A stretch of DNA of 64,000 nt. Origin: Mesorhizobium sp. RMAD-H1 (GTDB lineage: Bacteria; Pseudomonadota; Alphaproteobacteria; Rhizobiales; Rhizobiaceae). The stretch is from NCBI RefSeq assembly GCF_014191375.1, contig NZ_JACHWN010000009.1:124001-188000 (forward strand), written 5' to 3'. The notes beneath the pieces were generated by a model. It was not told where the DNA came from. It saw only the letters and a list, made by a program, of their open reading frames with translations, and did no database searches. A program made the position numbers and the translations under genes. Each line of letters starts with the position of its first letter. Position 1 is the first letter of the stretch. Below, piece after piece: positions 24,491 through 33,650 of the stretch.

Positions 24491-24781
24491 TTCCAGTATC
24501 TATCCGCTTGAACTACTAGGCCGTGAACCTATACATGCCACCGGCTGAGATGGGGTGGGAAGCGGAATGACGGTTTTTCGTTTCACGACCCGGCAAGGCA
24601 GACGTCGCTGCGACGGACGGCCCGGGACACGGTGCGGGACGAGAGTTTGTTGACCACTGGATCGCCACGCTGCAGGGCGTGAAACGTGCCAGCCGGCCAG
24701 TTGCTTCACGGGGACCGCTACCTTTAAGACGGCTGACGGCCCTGCTGGTTAAGCGGCCCCGCAGGCAGAAGGGCGGAGTGA

Positions 24782-25255
24782 TCAAAGCCAGCGGCGAACC
24801 TCGGCCTTGTAGCGGCGGTAGTCGTCGCCGAACTTCGCTTCGAGATAGCGCTCCTCGCGGGCGATCACCTGCGTCTGGATCGCGATCAGCACCAACGGGA
24901 GCAAGGCGAAGGCGATCGGCCCGTCGAAGCCGATCGCAAGGCCGGCATAGATAAGCGCCATGCCGAGATACATGGGATTGCGGGTCCATCGATAAGGACC
25001 GGTCGTCGCGATGAGGGTCGTTGGCCGCGACGGCGGAACGTTGGTGCCCAGCCGCCGGAACAGCCCCGCCGCCGCAAGCATCACCGCCGCGCCGGCAACG
25101 AACAGCAGCGCGCCTGCTGCGACCAGCAACCGGCAGTCGATGCCGAAAGAGCGCAGGGTGACGAACCGCTCGATCCCTAGCCCCAAGAGCAGCGCTCCCA
25201 GATAGACGAAGGGGGGAGGGAAACGCACACCCGCGCTGTCCGGTTCGACGGCCAT
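24782..25255 (-). CDS. Isoprenylcysteine carboxyl methyltransferase-family (ICMT/PEMT-like) membrane protein
   Basis: 157 aa with four or five hydrophobic helices (for example VYLGALLLGLGIERF and LLVAAGALLFVAGAAVML). The family signature TGPYRWTRNPMYLGMALIYAG and the C-terminal EERYLEAKFGDDYRRYKAEV are present. Bacterial members are integral-membrane, SAM-dependent methyltransferase-like proteins, mostly of unknown substrate. It lies 21 bp downstream of the oxidoreductase gene in the same operon. Confidence 0.8.
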   Translation of the reverse strand: MAVEPDSAGVRFPPPFVYLGALLLGLGIERFVTLRSFGIDCRLLVAAGALLFVAGAAVMLAAAGLFRRLGTNVPPSRPTTLIATTGPYRWTRNPMYLGMALIYAGLAIGFDGPIAFALLPLVLIAIQTQVIAREERYLEAKFGDDYRRYKAEVRRWL

Positions 25256-25276
25256 GCTTGTCTCCAGTCCGTGTTC

Positions 25277-26290
25277 TCAGGCCAGCATCGACTGCTGGGC
25301 GAAGATACCCGCCATCGCGCCGTGCGATGAAGCCAGGGTGACCGATGGCGGCGTAATAGGGTTGGCGAGGTCGCCGGCGGCGTAGATGCCAGGCATGCTT
25401 GTTTCGCGGCGCTCGTTGACCTTGAGGATGACGCCGAGGGGCGTATCGACCGTGGCGAGGCCCAGTGATTCATGCAGGCTTGCAGACGGCTTGTTGCGCG
25501 GATGCGCGAACAGGATGTCGACCGCTACGTCAGGGCCGGTATCGAGCTTGACGGTGGCGTTATGGCCCCCGTGATGGGCGATCTCGACGATCCGGCCATC
25601 GACGATGGGCGTGTTGCGACGCGCCAGATCGGTTCGGATATCGGGCGAAATGTCGTGACCATCGGCGAAGACCGTCAACCTGTCGGTCCAATCGTGGAAC
25701 AGCCTGACCTGGTTGTGCGACTGCGGACCGGACCAGACGAGGCCCCAATGCTGGCCGGCGACTTCAAAGCCGTCGCAATAGGGGCAAGGCACGATGGACT
25801 TGCCCCAGCCTTCGGCAAAGCCCGGAACATCAGGCATCTGGTCGACGACGCCGTAGCTTAGGATCAGGCGGCGCGCGCCAAGGATTTCGTTATCGTCAGT
25901 GACGACGCTGAAATTGTCGATTGCGCCAGACACGCTCTCGGCCCGGGCATTGACCAGCCGGATCGTGGGATAGCGCGTCAGCTGCTGCCGCGCCTCGGCC
26001 AGGATGTCCAACGGCGGCTTGTGATCGTGGCCGAGCAGGCCATGCGAGTGGCCGGCGAAGCGGTTTCGCGGGAGGCCGGTATCGAGAACGGTGACCTTGC
26101 GGCGGGCACGGCCGAGCTGCAGCGCGGCGGCGAGACCGGCAAAACTTCCGCCGATAATGATGACGTCATCCATGGTGACTGGCTCCCTGTTCTGGATGGA
26201 TGGGGACGGGCTGGCTTCGGCAGTGGGGTGAGCGCGAACGGCGCCGAGAGCGGAAACTGCGGCCAGCTTCAGCAAAGTTCGTCGTTGCAT
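25277..26290 (-). CDS. Thioredoxin-reductase-like FAD/NAD(P) oxidoreductase
   Basis: 337 aa if started at ATG 26290; an internal ATG at 26173, with AGGGAG upstream, gives the 298-aa cytosolic form starting MDDVIIIGGSFAG. Motifs are the FAD GGSFAGLAAA, the redox-site-like CPYCDGFE and the C-terminal GIYAAGDLA. The long form adds a Tat-like leader (RRTLLKLAAVSALGA). In place of a canonical second GxGxxG nucleotide site I see only WSGPQSHNQVRL. It is divergent from a TetR gene that probably controls it. Confidence 0.82.
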   Translation of the reverse strand: MQRRTLLKLAAVSALGAVRAHPTAEASPSPSIQNREPVTMDDVIIIGGSFAGLAAALQLGRARRKVTVLDTGLPRNRFAGHSHGLLGHDHKPPLDILAEARQQLTRYPTIRLVNARAESVSGAIDNFSVVTDDNEILGARRLILSYGVVDQMPDVPGFAEGWGKSIVPCPYCDGFEVAGQHWGLVWSGPQSHNQVRLFHDWTDRLTVFADGHDISPDIRTDLARRNTPIVDGRIVEIAHHGGHNATVKLDTGPDVAVDILFAHPRNKPSASLHESLGLATVDTPLGVILKVNERRETSMPGIYAAGDLANPITPPSVTLASSHGAMAGIFAQQSMLA

Positions 26291-26401
26291 CGTCTCTGTG
26301 TCCTAGGTCGCCGACATCGTCAGACAACGCTCTTGCATATTTTCGAAACTGCGTGGTATCGTAATTCAGGAGTTAGGATACTGTCAAGGACTGTAATTAT
26401 C

Positions 26402-27049
26402 GTGAGCGAAAATAGTCGAAGCCGGAGAGGCCGGCCCGCCAACGAGGCGCTTGGCCAAACCATTGTCGACACCGCGGGCGAACTCTTTGCGGAATTGGGT
26501 TTTCAGGCGACGACGTTGGACAAGGTCGCCCAGCGAGCGAAGATATCGAAGCTCAGCATCTACAGGCACTTCGAGAACAAGGAGGCGCTGTTCGGCGCGG
26601 CCTTTGCGGCCCGCTGTCAGCAGTTGATCCCACAGGCGCTTTTCGAAGGCGTCGACGGCTCGGCCGAGGATCAGCTTATGGCGGTGGGATCATCACTGCT
26701 TCGCACGCTGCTGCGCCCGGACGTCCGCAACGTCGAAGCCATGGTCATGGCCGATACGCCGAACCAAAAGTCGTTGAGCAAGGTCCATTACGAAGCCGGC
26801 CCCGCCCATATCGTTGCCCAAATCGAGGCCTTGCTGCGTCAGCTGCACGCGAAGGCGGTCCTGAACGTGCCCGATCCTCTCCGGTCCGCCCGCCTGTTTG
26901 CCGCGCTTTTCAAAGGATCGGATCTTCTGATGATCTCGCGCTTTGATGAGGCGAGAGCAGAGAACGACAACGAAATCGAATCCTATTGCCGGTCGGCCGT
27001 CGCCATGTTCATCGCCGCGCACGGTGGCAACGACCACGCGGGCGGATAG
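26402..27049 (+). CDS. TetR-family transcriptional regulator
   Basis: 215 aa from GTG 26402. RRGRPANEALGQTIVDTAGELFAELGF begins the TetR DNA-binding domain, and TTLDKVAQRAKISKLSIYRHFENKEALFGAAF is its HTH. The remainder is a helical ligand-binding domain. It is divergent from the oxidoreductase–methyltransferase pair with a 111-bp AT-rich intergenic region, the usual setting for a local repressor. The ligand is unknown. Confidence 0.88.
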   Translation: MSENSRSRRGRPANEALGQTIVDTAGELFAELGFQATTLDKVAQRAKISKLSIYRHFENKEALFGAAFAARCQQLIPQALFEGVDGSAEDQLMAVGSSLLRTLLRPDVRNVEAMVMADTPNQKSLSKVHYEAGPAHIVAQIEALLRQLHAKAVLNVPDPLRSARLFAALFKGSDLLMISRFDEARAENDNEIESYCRSAVAMFIAAHGGNDHAGG

Positions 27050-27178
27050 ATTGATCGACTTCCCCATCGATGTCCCCGCCGACCAGCTGGGCCAGGCAGC
27101 CCCGATCAACCACCCCGCGCCTCCCGCTCTAATGGAGAAGCTAGCTCTAACGTTCCGCAATGTCTGCTCTCAGGATGA

Positions 27179-27373
27179 TCATCCAAGGGCCTGGATGGCT
27201 GGGATGGGTCGAATTGCGACCTCCCCAACGTCGAGAATCAATGTCTCGAACGGATTGTGCCGACTTACGGCAATGATTCAGCTCGCCTCATTGCGGCTTT
27301 GGCTTCGGGCTTATCACTCTACGACGTCGTCACGCACCTGTTCGCAGACCCGCTAGAGGTTCCTTTCGCGTGA
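27179..27373 (+). pseudogene. Possible C-terminal gene fragment
   Basis: A 64-codon open stretch between stops has protein-like composition, containing NVENQCLERIVPTYGNDSAR and LIAALASGLSLYDVVTHLF, but no start codon with a ribosome site. It could be the remaining end of a deleted gene. The family is not recognised. Confidence 0.35.
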
Positions 27374-27452
27374 GGAAAGCCCGTTTTTCGGATCGTCCGG
27401 CTGAGGTGATTCGCCCAATGCGAGAGCAGCCGTCATAGTGCGGACGGAAGGA

Positions 27453-27503
27453 TGATGCTGAGTTGATGCAAACATAATGCAAATTTGATGCATTAATGAT
27501 GCA
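27453..27503. repeat. Five TGATGCA-type heptamers at an exact 11-bp period
   Basis: Copies start at 27453 (TGATGCT), 27464, 27475 (TAATGCA), 27486 and 27497, each exactly 11 bp after the last, so all face the same side of the helix. They lie 137–187 bp upstream of the RHH gene start. The heptamer is the reverse complement of the one at 13144–13248. Confidence 0.88.
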
Positions 27504-27639
27504 AGTATTTGAAATTATTTGACTTATATTGCTTCTCTCGCTTTGTTCATGTGGCACAGAGTAATCCCAATTGCACCGCGTGAAGGCGATCTGCCGCAAT
27601 GTGGGGCTCGGTTATTTATATGCGAGATGAGGTGTACCC

Positions 27640-27858
27640 TTGAACGAAAGGACAGATGCGGTTCATGCGAGAGTTGAGCCGGAGCTAAAGCAGGCATTCA
27701 ATCGAGCTGCAGTAGCGCTCGATCGTAGTTTGAGCCAACTGCTTCGAGACCTGATTCGAGAATACGTCCATCGATACCAGCGCGGAGAGCTGTGGGATCC
27801 TGGACTTGAAGCCAAGCGACGGCTGCTAGACGAGTGTGCAGCGGGAGGTGAGCGATGA
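27640..27858 (+). CDS. Ribbon-helix-helix regulator at the head of the xis–int operon
   Basis: 72 aa from TTG 27640 (GAGG upstream; no in-frame ATG fits). VHARVEPELKQAFNRAAVALDRSLSQLLRDLIREYVHRYQ is a single RHH unit, strongly similar to both repeats of the tandem protein at 13854–14225, and the tail GELWDPGLEAKRRLL is shared. It overlaps xis by 4 bp (ATGA). The upstream heptamer array makes autoregulation likely. Confidence 0.7.
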   Translation: MNERTDAVHARVEPELKQAFNRAAVALDRSLSQLLRDLIREYVHRYQRGELWDPGLEAKRRLLDECAAGGER

Positions 27859-28045
27859 CAGCATCTCCCACGCGATTACCTCTCCTGCTCACCGAGTGCG
27901 AAGCAGCGGAAAAGCTTCGTATCTCCGTTGACACCTTGCGGCGCATTAGGAAGCGCGGTGAGATCGCCGCGAGACGAATCGGCGGTCGGTGGCGGTACAC
28001 GGACGAGGACATATTGGAATATCAGGAAGGCCAGAAGGTTGCAGC

Positions 28046-29282
<1,237 letters not shown>

Positions 29283-29377
29283 ATCCGACGAGGGCGCATA
29301 CACCACATCGGCATGCGCCCGTCAATGCCTGATTTCAAACTTGCGCCGGTTTTTCGTCTGCTACCGGCGGATGCCGG

Positions 29378-29740
29378 TCAGGCGGCAACCAGCATCTTCT
29401 CGATCTCGTTGACGAGATCGCGCAAATGGAACGGCTTTGACAGGACTTTCGCATCCCGCGGCGCGTTCGAATCGGGATTGAGCGCCACCGCGGCAAAGCC
29501 GGTGATGAACATGACCTTGAGGTCGGGATCGATCTCGGTGGCGCGGCGGGCCAGCTCGATACCGTCCATCTCCGGCATGACGATATCGGTCAGAAGCAGC
29601 GAAAAGGGCTCTTCCCTGAGCCGCTCGTAGGCGCTGGCGCCATTGTCGAAATGGGTTACGTGATAGCCCGCCTTCTCAAGTGCTTTCACGAGAAAGCGGC
29701 GCATATCATTATCATCTTCCGCAAGAAGGATTCTTTTCAT
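29378..29740 (-). CDS. cpdR: CpdR-like single-domain response regulator
   Basis: 120 aa from ATG 29740 (GGAG upstream). It is a lone receiver domain: acidic Asp9/Asp10, phosphoacceptor Asp52 in LLLTDIVMPEMDG, and KPF near the C-terminus. It ends in Ala-Ala, as CpdR does. In Caulobacter and rhizobia CpdR, controlled by the CckA–ChpT relay, delivers substrates such as CtrA to ClpXP. Its gene ends 95 bp from the tRNA-Val gene. Confidence 0.88.
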   Translation of the reverse strand: MKRILLAEDDNDMRRFLVKALEKAGYHVTHFDNGASAYERLREEPFSLLLTDIVMPEMDGIELARRATEIDPDLKVMFITGFAAVALNPDSNAPRDAKVLSKPFHLRDLVNEIEKMLVAA

Positions 29741-30032
29741 TGCTCCGTCCGAAATTTCCGGCCGCGCGGCCGCTTGCCAATCCAAGGCGCGGCGGGCGAC
29801 TCAACCCATTTCAAGAAACGCCTCTTTGGTAAATATCGGATGAATGCAGGTGTTGACAATAGAGGCGGCGCGGTCGCCTGTCGGTCACATTGACGAGAAC
29901 GGTACGGGAGACCCCGGTGCGAGGGCTGGACAGCATGCGGTTCTGCTGGCACTTTCTCTCCATGGCGTGCCGTTTGACGCACGGCCTTCATTGCAATGCC
30001 TGGGACGATGATCGAGGGACGATAGTGGGCTG

Positions 30033-30923
30033 ATGACGGTGGAGTGCGAATTTTCCCTGGTGCCGCCGCACGAGATCCGTGCCCCGGCGGAGCAGCGCAT
30101 TCCCTTCGTGTTCGATTCGCCGCATAGCGGGCGTTATTATCCCCCCCGTTTCCTTGCCTCCTCCAGGCTCGATCCCCATGCGATCCGGCGGTCTGAGGAT
30201 TGCTATGTCGAGGAGCTGTTCGGCGGCGCCGTAGCGCTCGGAGCGCCGATGCTGCTGGCGCATTTCCCGCGCGCCTATCTCGACGTCAACCGCGAGCCCT
30301 ATGAGCTCGATCCCCGCATGTTCGCCGAGCCGCTGCCGCCTTATGCCAATGCCCAGTCGGCGCGGGTGGCGGGCGGGCTCGGCACGGTGCCGCGCCTGGT
30401 CGGCGAGGGACAGGACATCTATCCCGGCAAATTGCCGCTCGCGGAAGCGCTGGAGCGGATCGAGAGGCTCTACAAGCCTTATCACGCCGTTTTGAGCCGG
30501 CTTACCGCCGATACGCACCGCCGCTTTGGCTATTGCGTGCTGATCGACTGCCATTCCATGCCGGCGGGAATCCGGGTGGGGGATGGTATCGGACGACCGG
30601 ACTTCATCGTCGGTGACCGGTTCGGCATGTCATGCAGCAGTGCGCTTTCGGCAACGGCAATCGAGCTTCTGCGCGACATGGGCTATGCGGTTGCGCACAA
30701 CAAACCCTATGCGGGCGGCTATATCACCGAACATTACGGCCGGCCGGCGAAGGGCTTCCACACGCTGCAGATCGAGGTCAATCGGGGCCTCTACCTCAAC
30801 GAGCGCACATTCGAGAAACACTCCGGCTTCGACCGGCTCCGCAAAGATCTCGATCTCTTTCTGGCGGATCTGTCGTCATTGCCGGACTATCATTTCGGCC
30901 TGCCGCCGCTTGCCGCGGAATAG
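30033..30923 (+). CDS. N-formylglutamate amidohydrolase
   Basis: 296 aa. VFDSPHSGRYYPP near the N-terminus, AYLDVNREPYELDPRMF, LIDCHSMP and LQIEVNRGLYLNE are hallmarks of the N-formylglutamate amidohydrolase family. The enzyme hydrolyses N-formyl-L-glutamate to glutamate and formate, the last step of one histidine-degradation route. No other hut genes are adjacent, so its role may be different. The start at ATG 30033 lacks a strong ribosome site. Confidence 0.88.
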   Translation: MTVECEFSLVPPHEIRAPAEQRIPFVFDSPHSGRYYPPRFLASSRLDPHAIRRSEDCYVEELFGGAVALGAPMLLAHFPRAYLDVNREPYELDPRMFAEPLPPYANAQSARVAGGLGTVPRLVGEGQDIYPGKLPLAEALERIERLYKPYHAVLSRLTADTHRRFGYCVLIDCHSMPAGIRVGDGIGRPDFIVGDRFGMSCSSALSATAIELLRDMGYAVAHNKPYAGGYITEHYGRPAKGFHTLQIEVNRGLYLNERTFEKHSGFDRLRKDLDLFLADLSSLPDYHFGLPPLAAE

Positions 30924-31013
30924 GCCATCGCAACCCCATTTCGTTTTCCGGAACATTGCTGTAATCACGGCGCGGCGCATCGCCCGTGCCGCGGCAGGCG
31001 CCGTGAAGCGGAC

Positions 31014-31090
31014 AAAAAAAGACCGCCCGTAGGCGGCCGAAGTCTAGGGAGGAAACGCCCAAGGAGGGCATAGACAGGAAGCCCTGTCTG
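31014..31090 (-). ncRNA. mmgR: MmgR/suhB-type (alpha-r8) small RNA
   Basis: About 77 nt, the length of MmgR. Features on the minus strand are a 5' hairpin AGACAGG-4 nt-CCTGTCT, a second hairpin GCCC-TCCTT-GGGC, the single-stranded anti-Shine–Dalgarno motif TTTCCTCCCT, and a terminator stem GGCCGCC-TACG-GGCGGTC followed by T7 (31014–31020). A promoter CTTGACG (31120–31126), 17 bp, TAAAGT (31097–31102) is well placed. Rfam's suhB RNA is named for this location beside an inositol-monophosphatase-family gene; MmgR affects polyhydroxybutyrate storage in Sinorhizobium. Confidence 0.87.
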
Positions 31091-31096
31091 ATGGTT

Positions 31097-31126
31097 ACTT
31101 TATGCTGCGATGCACAAAGCGTCAAG
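31097..31126 (-). promoter_or_regulatory. mmgR promoter
   Basis: The minus-strand -35 box CTTGACG and -10 box TAAAGT are 17 bp apart, close to the alphaproteobacterial CTTGAC-N17 consensus. Start of transcription is expected near 31090. Confidence 0.7.
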
Positions 31127-31232
31127 CTAAAAACGTGATAATTTGTGCATTGTCTGCATGTGATTAAATTCAGGGCAATCCTTGCAGCATTTGCCTCGAT
31201 TGCAGTCTTTCACAGCGGGTCAGGAGGCCGTT

Positions 31233-32024
31233 TTGGTCGTCGAAAAGTCATTTCTTGTGCAGATCGCCGAGGCCGCGGCTGCCGAAACCCTTCCGCGGTT
31301 CCGCAGTCCGGTATCGGTCGACAATAAATATGCGGTCGGATTCGACCCGGTGACGGAGGCCGACCGCGAGGCGGAGCGGGCGATCCGTCGCGTCATCCGC
31401 AGCGCCTATCCTGATCACGGCATTCTGGGGGAGGAGCATGGGGCGGAAAATCTCGATCACAGCCATGTCTGGGTGATCGATCCGATCGACGGCACGCGCG
31501 CCTTCATTTCCGGCCTGCCTGTCTGGGGCACCCTGGTAGGGCTGACGATCGACGGCAAGGCGGAAGCGGGACTGATGTCGCAGCCATTTACCGGAGAGTT
31601 TTTCTATTGCGATGGCGATGGCGCGTTCTACGAACGCCTTTGCGATGGCGAGCAGGGAAAGCCGCGGCGCCTGAAGACGCGGGACACAGTGTCGCTTGCC
31701 GATGCCACGCTGTTCACCACCACGCCGGCTCTCTACAAGGAGGCCAAACGCCTCGCCTATGACCGGCTGGAGGCGGTGGTGCGCCTGCCGCGTTACGGGG
31801 TGGATTGCTATGCCTTCGCGATGGTGGCGGCAGGCTTTGCCGATATAGCCGTCGAGACGGGCCTGCAGCCCTATGACATCGTGGCGCTGATCCCGATCAT
31901 CGAGAAGGCCGGCGGCGTGGTGACGCGCTGGGATGGCGGCCCGGCGGAGAAGGGGGGCGACGTCATTGCCGCCGCCACGCCGGAACTGCACAAGGCGGCG
32001 CTCGACCTCCTCAATGCGGGCTGA
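31233..32024 (+). CDS. hisN: Inositol-monophosphatase-family phosphatase, histidinol-phosphatase HisN type
   Basis: 263 aa from TTG 31233, chosen because AGGAGG sits at 31222–31227; a longer TTG frame starts at 31182. Metal-binding motifs are GEEHG (66–70) and DPIDGTRAF (83–91), plus the late GLQPYDIVALIPIIEKAGG. The context ENLDHSHVWVIDPIDGT is close to HisN, which dephosphorylates L-histidinol phosphate, but a SuhB-like inositol phosphatase cannot be excluded. It is tail-to-tail with the hydrolase gene. Confidence 0.8.
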   Translation: MVVEKSFLVQIAEAAAAETLPRFRSPVSVDNKYAVGFDPVTEADREAERAIRRVIRSAYPDHGILGEEHGAENLDHSHVWVIDPIDGTRAFISGLPVWGTLVGLTIDGKAEAGLMSQPFTGEFFYCDGDGAFYERLCDGEQGKPRRLKTRDTVSLADATLFTTTPALYKEAKRLAYDRLEAVVRLPRYGVDCYAFAMVAAGFADIAVETGLQPYDIVALIPIIEKAGGVVTRWDGGPAEKGGDVIAAATPELHKAALDLLNAG

Positions 32025-33020
32025 TCAAAGCTGAATGCTCTCGGCCGGTTCGATGGCCGCCGTCATTGCGGGTTCCTGCGAACCCGGTACGAAGGCGTCG
32101 AAGGCGGCGAGCAGCTGCTCGCGGTAGAAATCGGCTTCCTGCAGGATTTCATGGCGCGCGCCGTCGATGGTCAGGAGCACGCCATTGCGGAAACGCGTGG
32201 CGAAGCGTTCTATGGCCGGGGTCGAGACGACGCTGTCGGCGCCGGCGGCGACGATCAGCGTGGGAATGGTTATGCCGGCAATGAAATCGGGGTCGTGCAC
32301 CCGGTCTATGGCGCGCAATGCCGCGGAAACCCAGCGCACCGTCGGCCCGCCCAGCCCGAGCTGCGGCTGGTTGCGCAGGATTTCGGCATTGCGCATGTAG
32401 CGGGCGGGATCGCTGGTCAGCAGATTACCGGCAAAGGGCCTGCCGCCGGCCTGGTATCGGCCGTTTACCGCGTATCGCCGGCCCAGTCCGATCAGGCTAA
32501 GTGTCCGGGTGACGAAACGGATGCATCTGATGGCGGCGGGAGAACGGGGAAGGCCGAGCAGCGGGGCGACCAGCACCATGCGGCGCACGCGGTTGGCGAG
32601 CACGGGGGTTGCAAGCAGTGAGACGAGCCCGCCGGCCGAATGGGCAAGGATATAGAATGGCGGCGGACAATCCGGCAGGACGAGATCGCGGAAGAGCTGA
32701 TCAAGGTCCGAGACATAGTCATCGAAGCGGTCCACATGGCCGCGCATGGCGTCGCGGACCATGCGGCTCGAGCCGCCCTGTCCGCGCCAGTCGAAGCATA
32801 CGGTGGTGAAGCCGCGTCCGGCCAGATCGGCGATGGTCTCGAAATATTTCTCGATGCATTCATTGCGGCCGTGCAGCAGGAGAACGGTGCCCTGCAATGG
32901 GCGGCCGGCAGCTTGCGTGACGGCATAGCGCAATTTCTTGCCGTCGCGCATCTCCAGCATGCCGGAGCGGGTGCCGTCGGGGATCTGGTTGGTGTCGGTT
33001 TCGAAGAGAAGATCAGCCAT
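32025..33020 (-). CDS. Alpha/beta hydrolase, lysophospholipase/monoglyceride-lipase type
   Basis: 331 aa from ATG 33020. The fold is shown by VLLLHGRNECIEKYFETI (the H-G-x-x-E region of PldB-like lipases), CFDWRGQGGS, the nucleophile elbow ILAHSAGGLVS, ADSVVSTPA for the acid and GARHEILQE for the His. PldB-type lysophospholipases and monoglyceride lipases share these. There is no signal peptide. Its stop abuts the hisN stop. Confidence 0.82.
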   Translation of the reverse strand: MADLLFETDTNQIPDGTRSGMLEMRDGKKLRYAVTQAAGRPLQGTVLLLHGRNECIEKYFETIADLAGRGFTTVCFDWRGQGGSSRMVRDAMRGHVDRFDDYVSDLDQLFRDLVLPDCPPPFYILAHSAGGLVSLLATPVLANRVRRMVLVAPLLGLPRSPAAIRCIRFVTRTLSLIGLGRRYAVNGRYQAGGRPFAGNLLTSDPARYMRNAEILRNQPQLGLGGPTVRWVSAALRAIDRVHDPDFIAGITIPTLIVAAGADSVVSTPAIERFATRFRNGVLLTIDGARHEILQEADFYREQLLAAFDAFVPGSQEPAMTAAIEPAESIQL

Positions 33021-33126
33021 GCGGCCCTGGCCACGACGTCCCGGATTGACACGATCGCCCATCGATAGGCCGCGCTACGGGAAAGGTCAAATGACAATGA
33101 GCCGATAAACGGCTGTGGAAGACGTG

Positions 33127-33157
33127 AGCCGGAAGTTCCACGATGGAACTTCCGGCT
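33127..33157. terminator. 13-bp perfect hairpin after the periplasmic-protein gene
   Basis: AGCCGGAAGTTCC (33127–33139), loop ACGAT, GGAACTTCCGGCT (33145–33157). It lies 46 bp past the minus-strand stop at 33204. No long U-run is seen. Confidence 0.55.
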
Positions 33158-33203
33158 GACCTGCCGTCTGGAAGGGACGTTACATCCGGCAGGCCGTTTG
33201 ATG

Positions 33204-33650
33204 TTACGGATTGATTTCGATGGTCAGCCCGGTGCGGCGCGGGCCGCCGGCGCGCTGCTCGTCGAGGATGCGGCCGTTGCGGGCGTCTACGATCAGGATC
33301 ACGCGGCGGCCGTTCGGCCGGGTGGCGCGGACGAAATAGCGGCCGCGGCGCAGATCGATATCGCCGACCGCATAGCCGCGGCGCTCCAGCGTCCTGGCGA
33401 CGCGGCGGGGGCTCATGACTTCATCGCGATAGCGGTCGCGGTCCCGGTCCCGCCAGTCGCGATCCCGTCTCCAGTCGTGATCACGGCGTTCCATCTCGTA
33501 GACGCGCGGCGGCGGAGGGGCGTCGCGATAATAATCGTCATCCCAGCCCTGAGCCAGAATGATATGTGGCTGCTCGGCGGCGAAGACGGGAGCGGAAACG
33601 CCGATTGCGAGCGTTGCGGTAGCGGCGATGGCCAGGATAGCCTTCTTCAT
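33204..33650 (-). CDS. Secreted PepSY-like protein with an Arg/Asp-rich linker
   Basis: 148 aa from ATG 33650. The signal peptide MKKAILAIAATATLAIGVSAPVFA is followed by a highly charged linker of repeated RD/WRD units (about 60–90) and a C-terminal PepSY-like module (SPRRVARTLERRGYAVGDIDL then GRYFVRATRPNGRRVILIVD). It should be periplasmic. Such proteins often modulate proteases or sensors, but no function is proven. Confidence 0.65.
   Translation of the reverse strand: MKKAILAIAATATLAIGVSAPVFAAEQPHIILAQGWDDDYYRDAPPPPRVYEMERRDHDWRRDRDWRDRDRDRYRDEVMSPRRVARTLERRGYAVGDIDLRRGRYFVRATRPNGRRVILIVDARNGRILDEQRAGGPRRTGLTIEINP

Larger units (their letters stand above)
23935..24781. other. Unexplained 850-bp stretch after the serine recombinase
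   Basis: No reading frame here looks like a protein. It begins with a strong terminator hairpin (23967–23996) and has a second 12-bp hairpin at 24454–24490. The rest is GC-rich without recognisable insertion-sequence ends. It may be decayed DNA or encode an RNA. Confidence 0.5.
27050..27639. other. Intergenic stretch between tetR and the RHH–xis–int operon
   Basis: The left part is GC-rich and holds a possible gene fragment (27179–27373). The right part is AT-rich and holds the five-copy heptamer array at 27453–27503 and a candidate -10 box TTATAT near 27523. Nothing else is recognised. Confidence 0.6.
30924..31232. other. Intergenic region holding mmgR
   Basis: Apart from the minus-strand sRNA and its promoter, it contains an inverted repeat CACGGCGC (30966–30973)/GCGCCGTG (30998–31005) that may terminate the amidohydrolase transcript. 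Confidence 0.6.
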
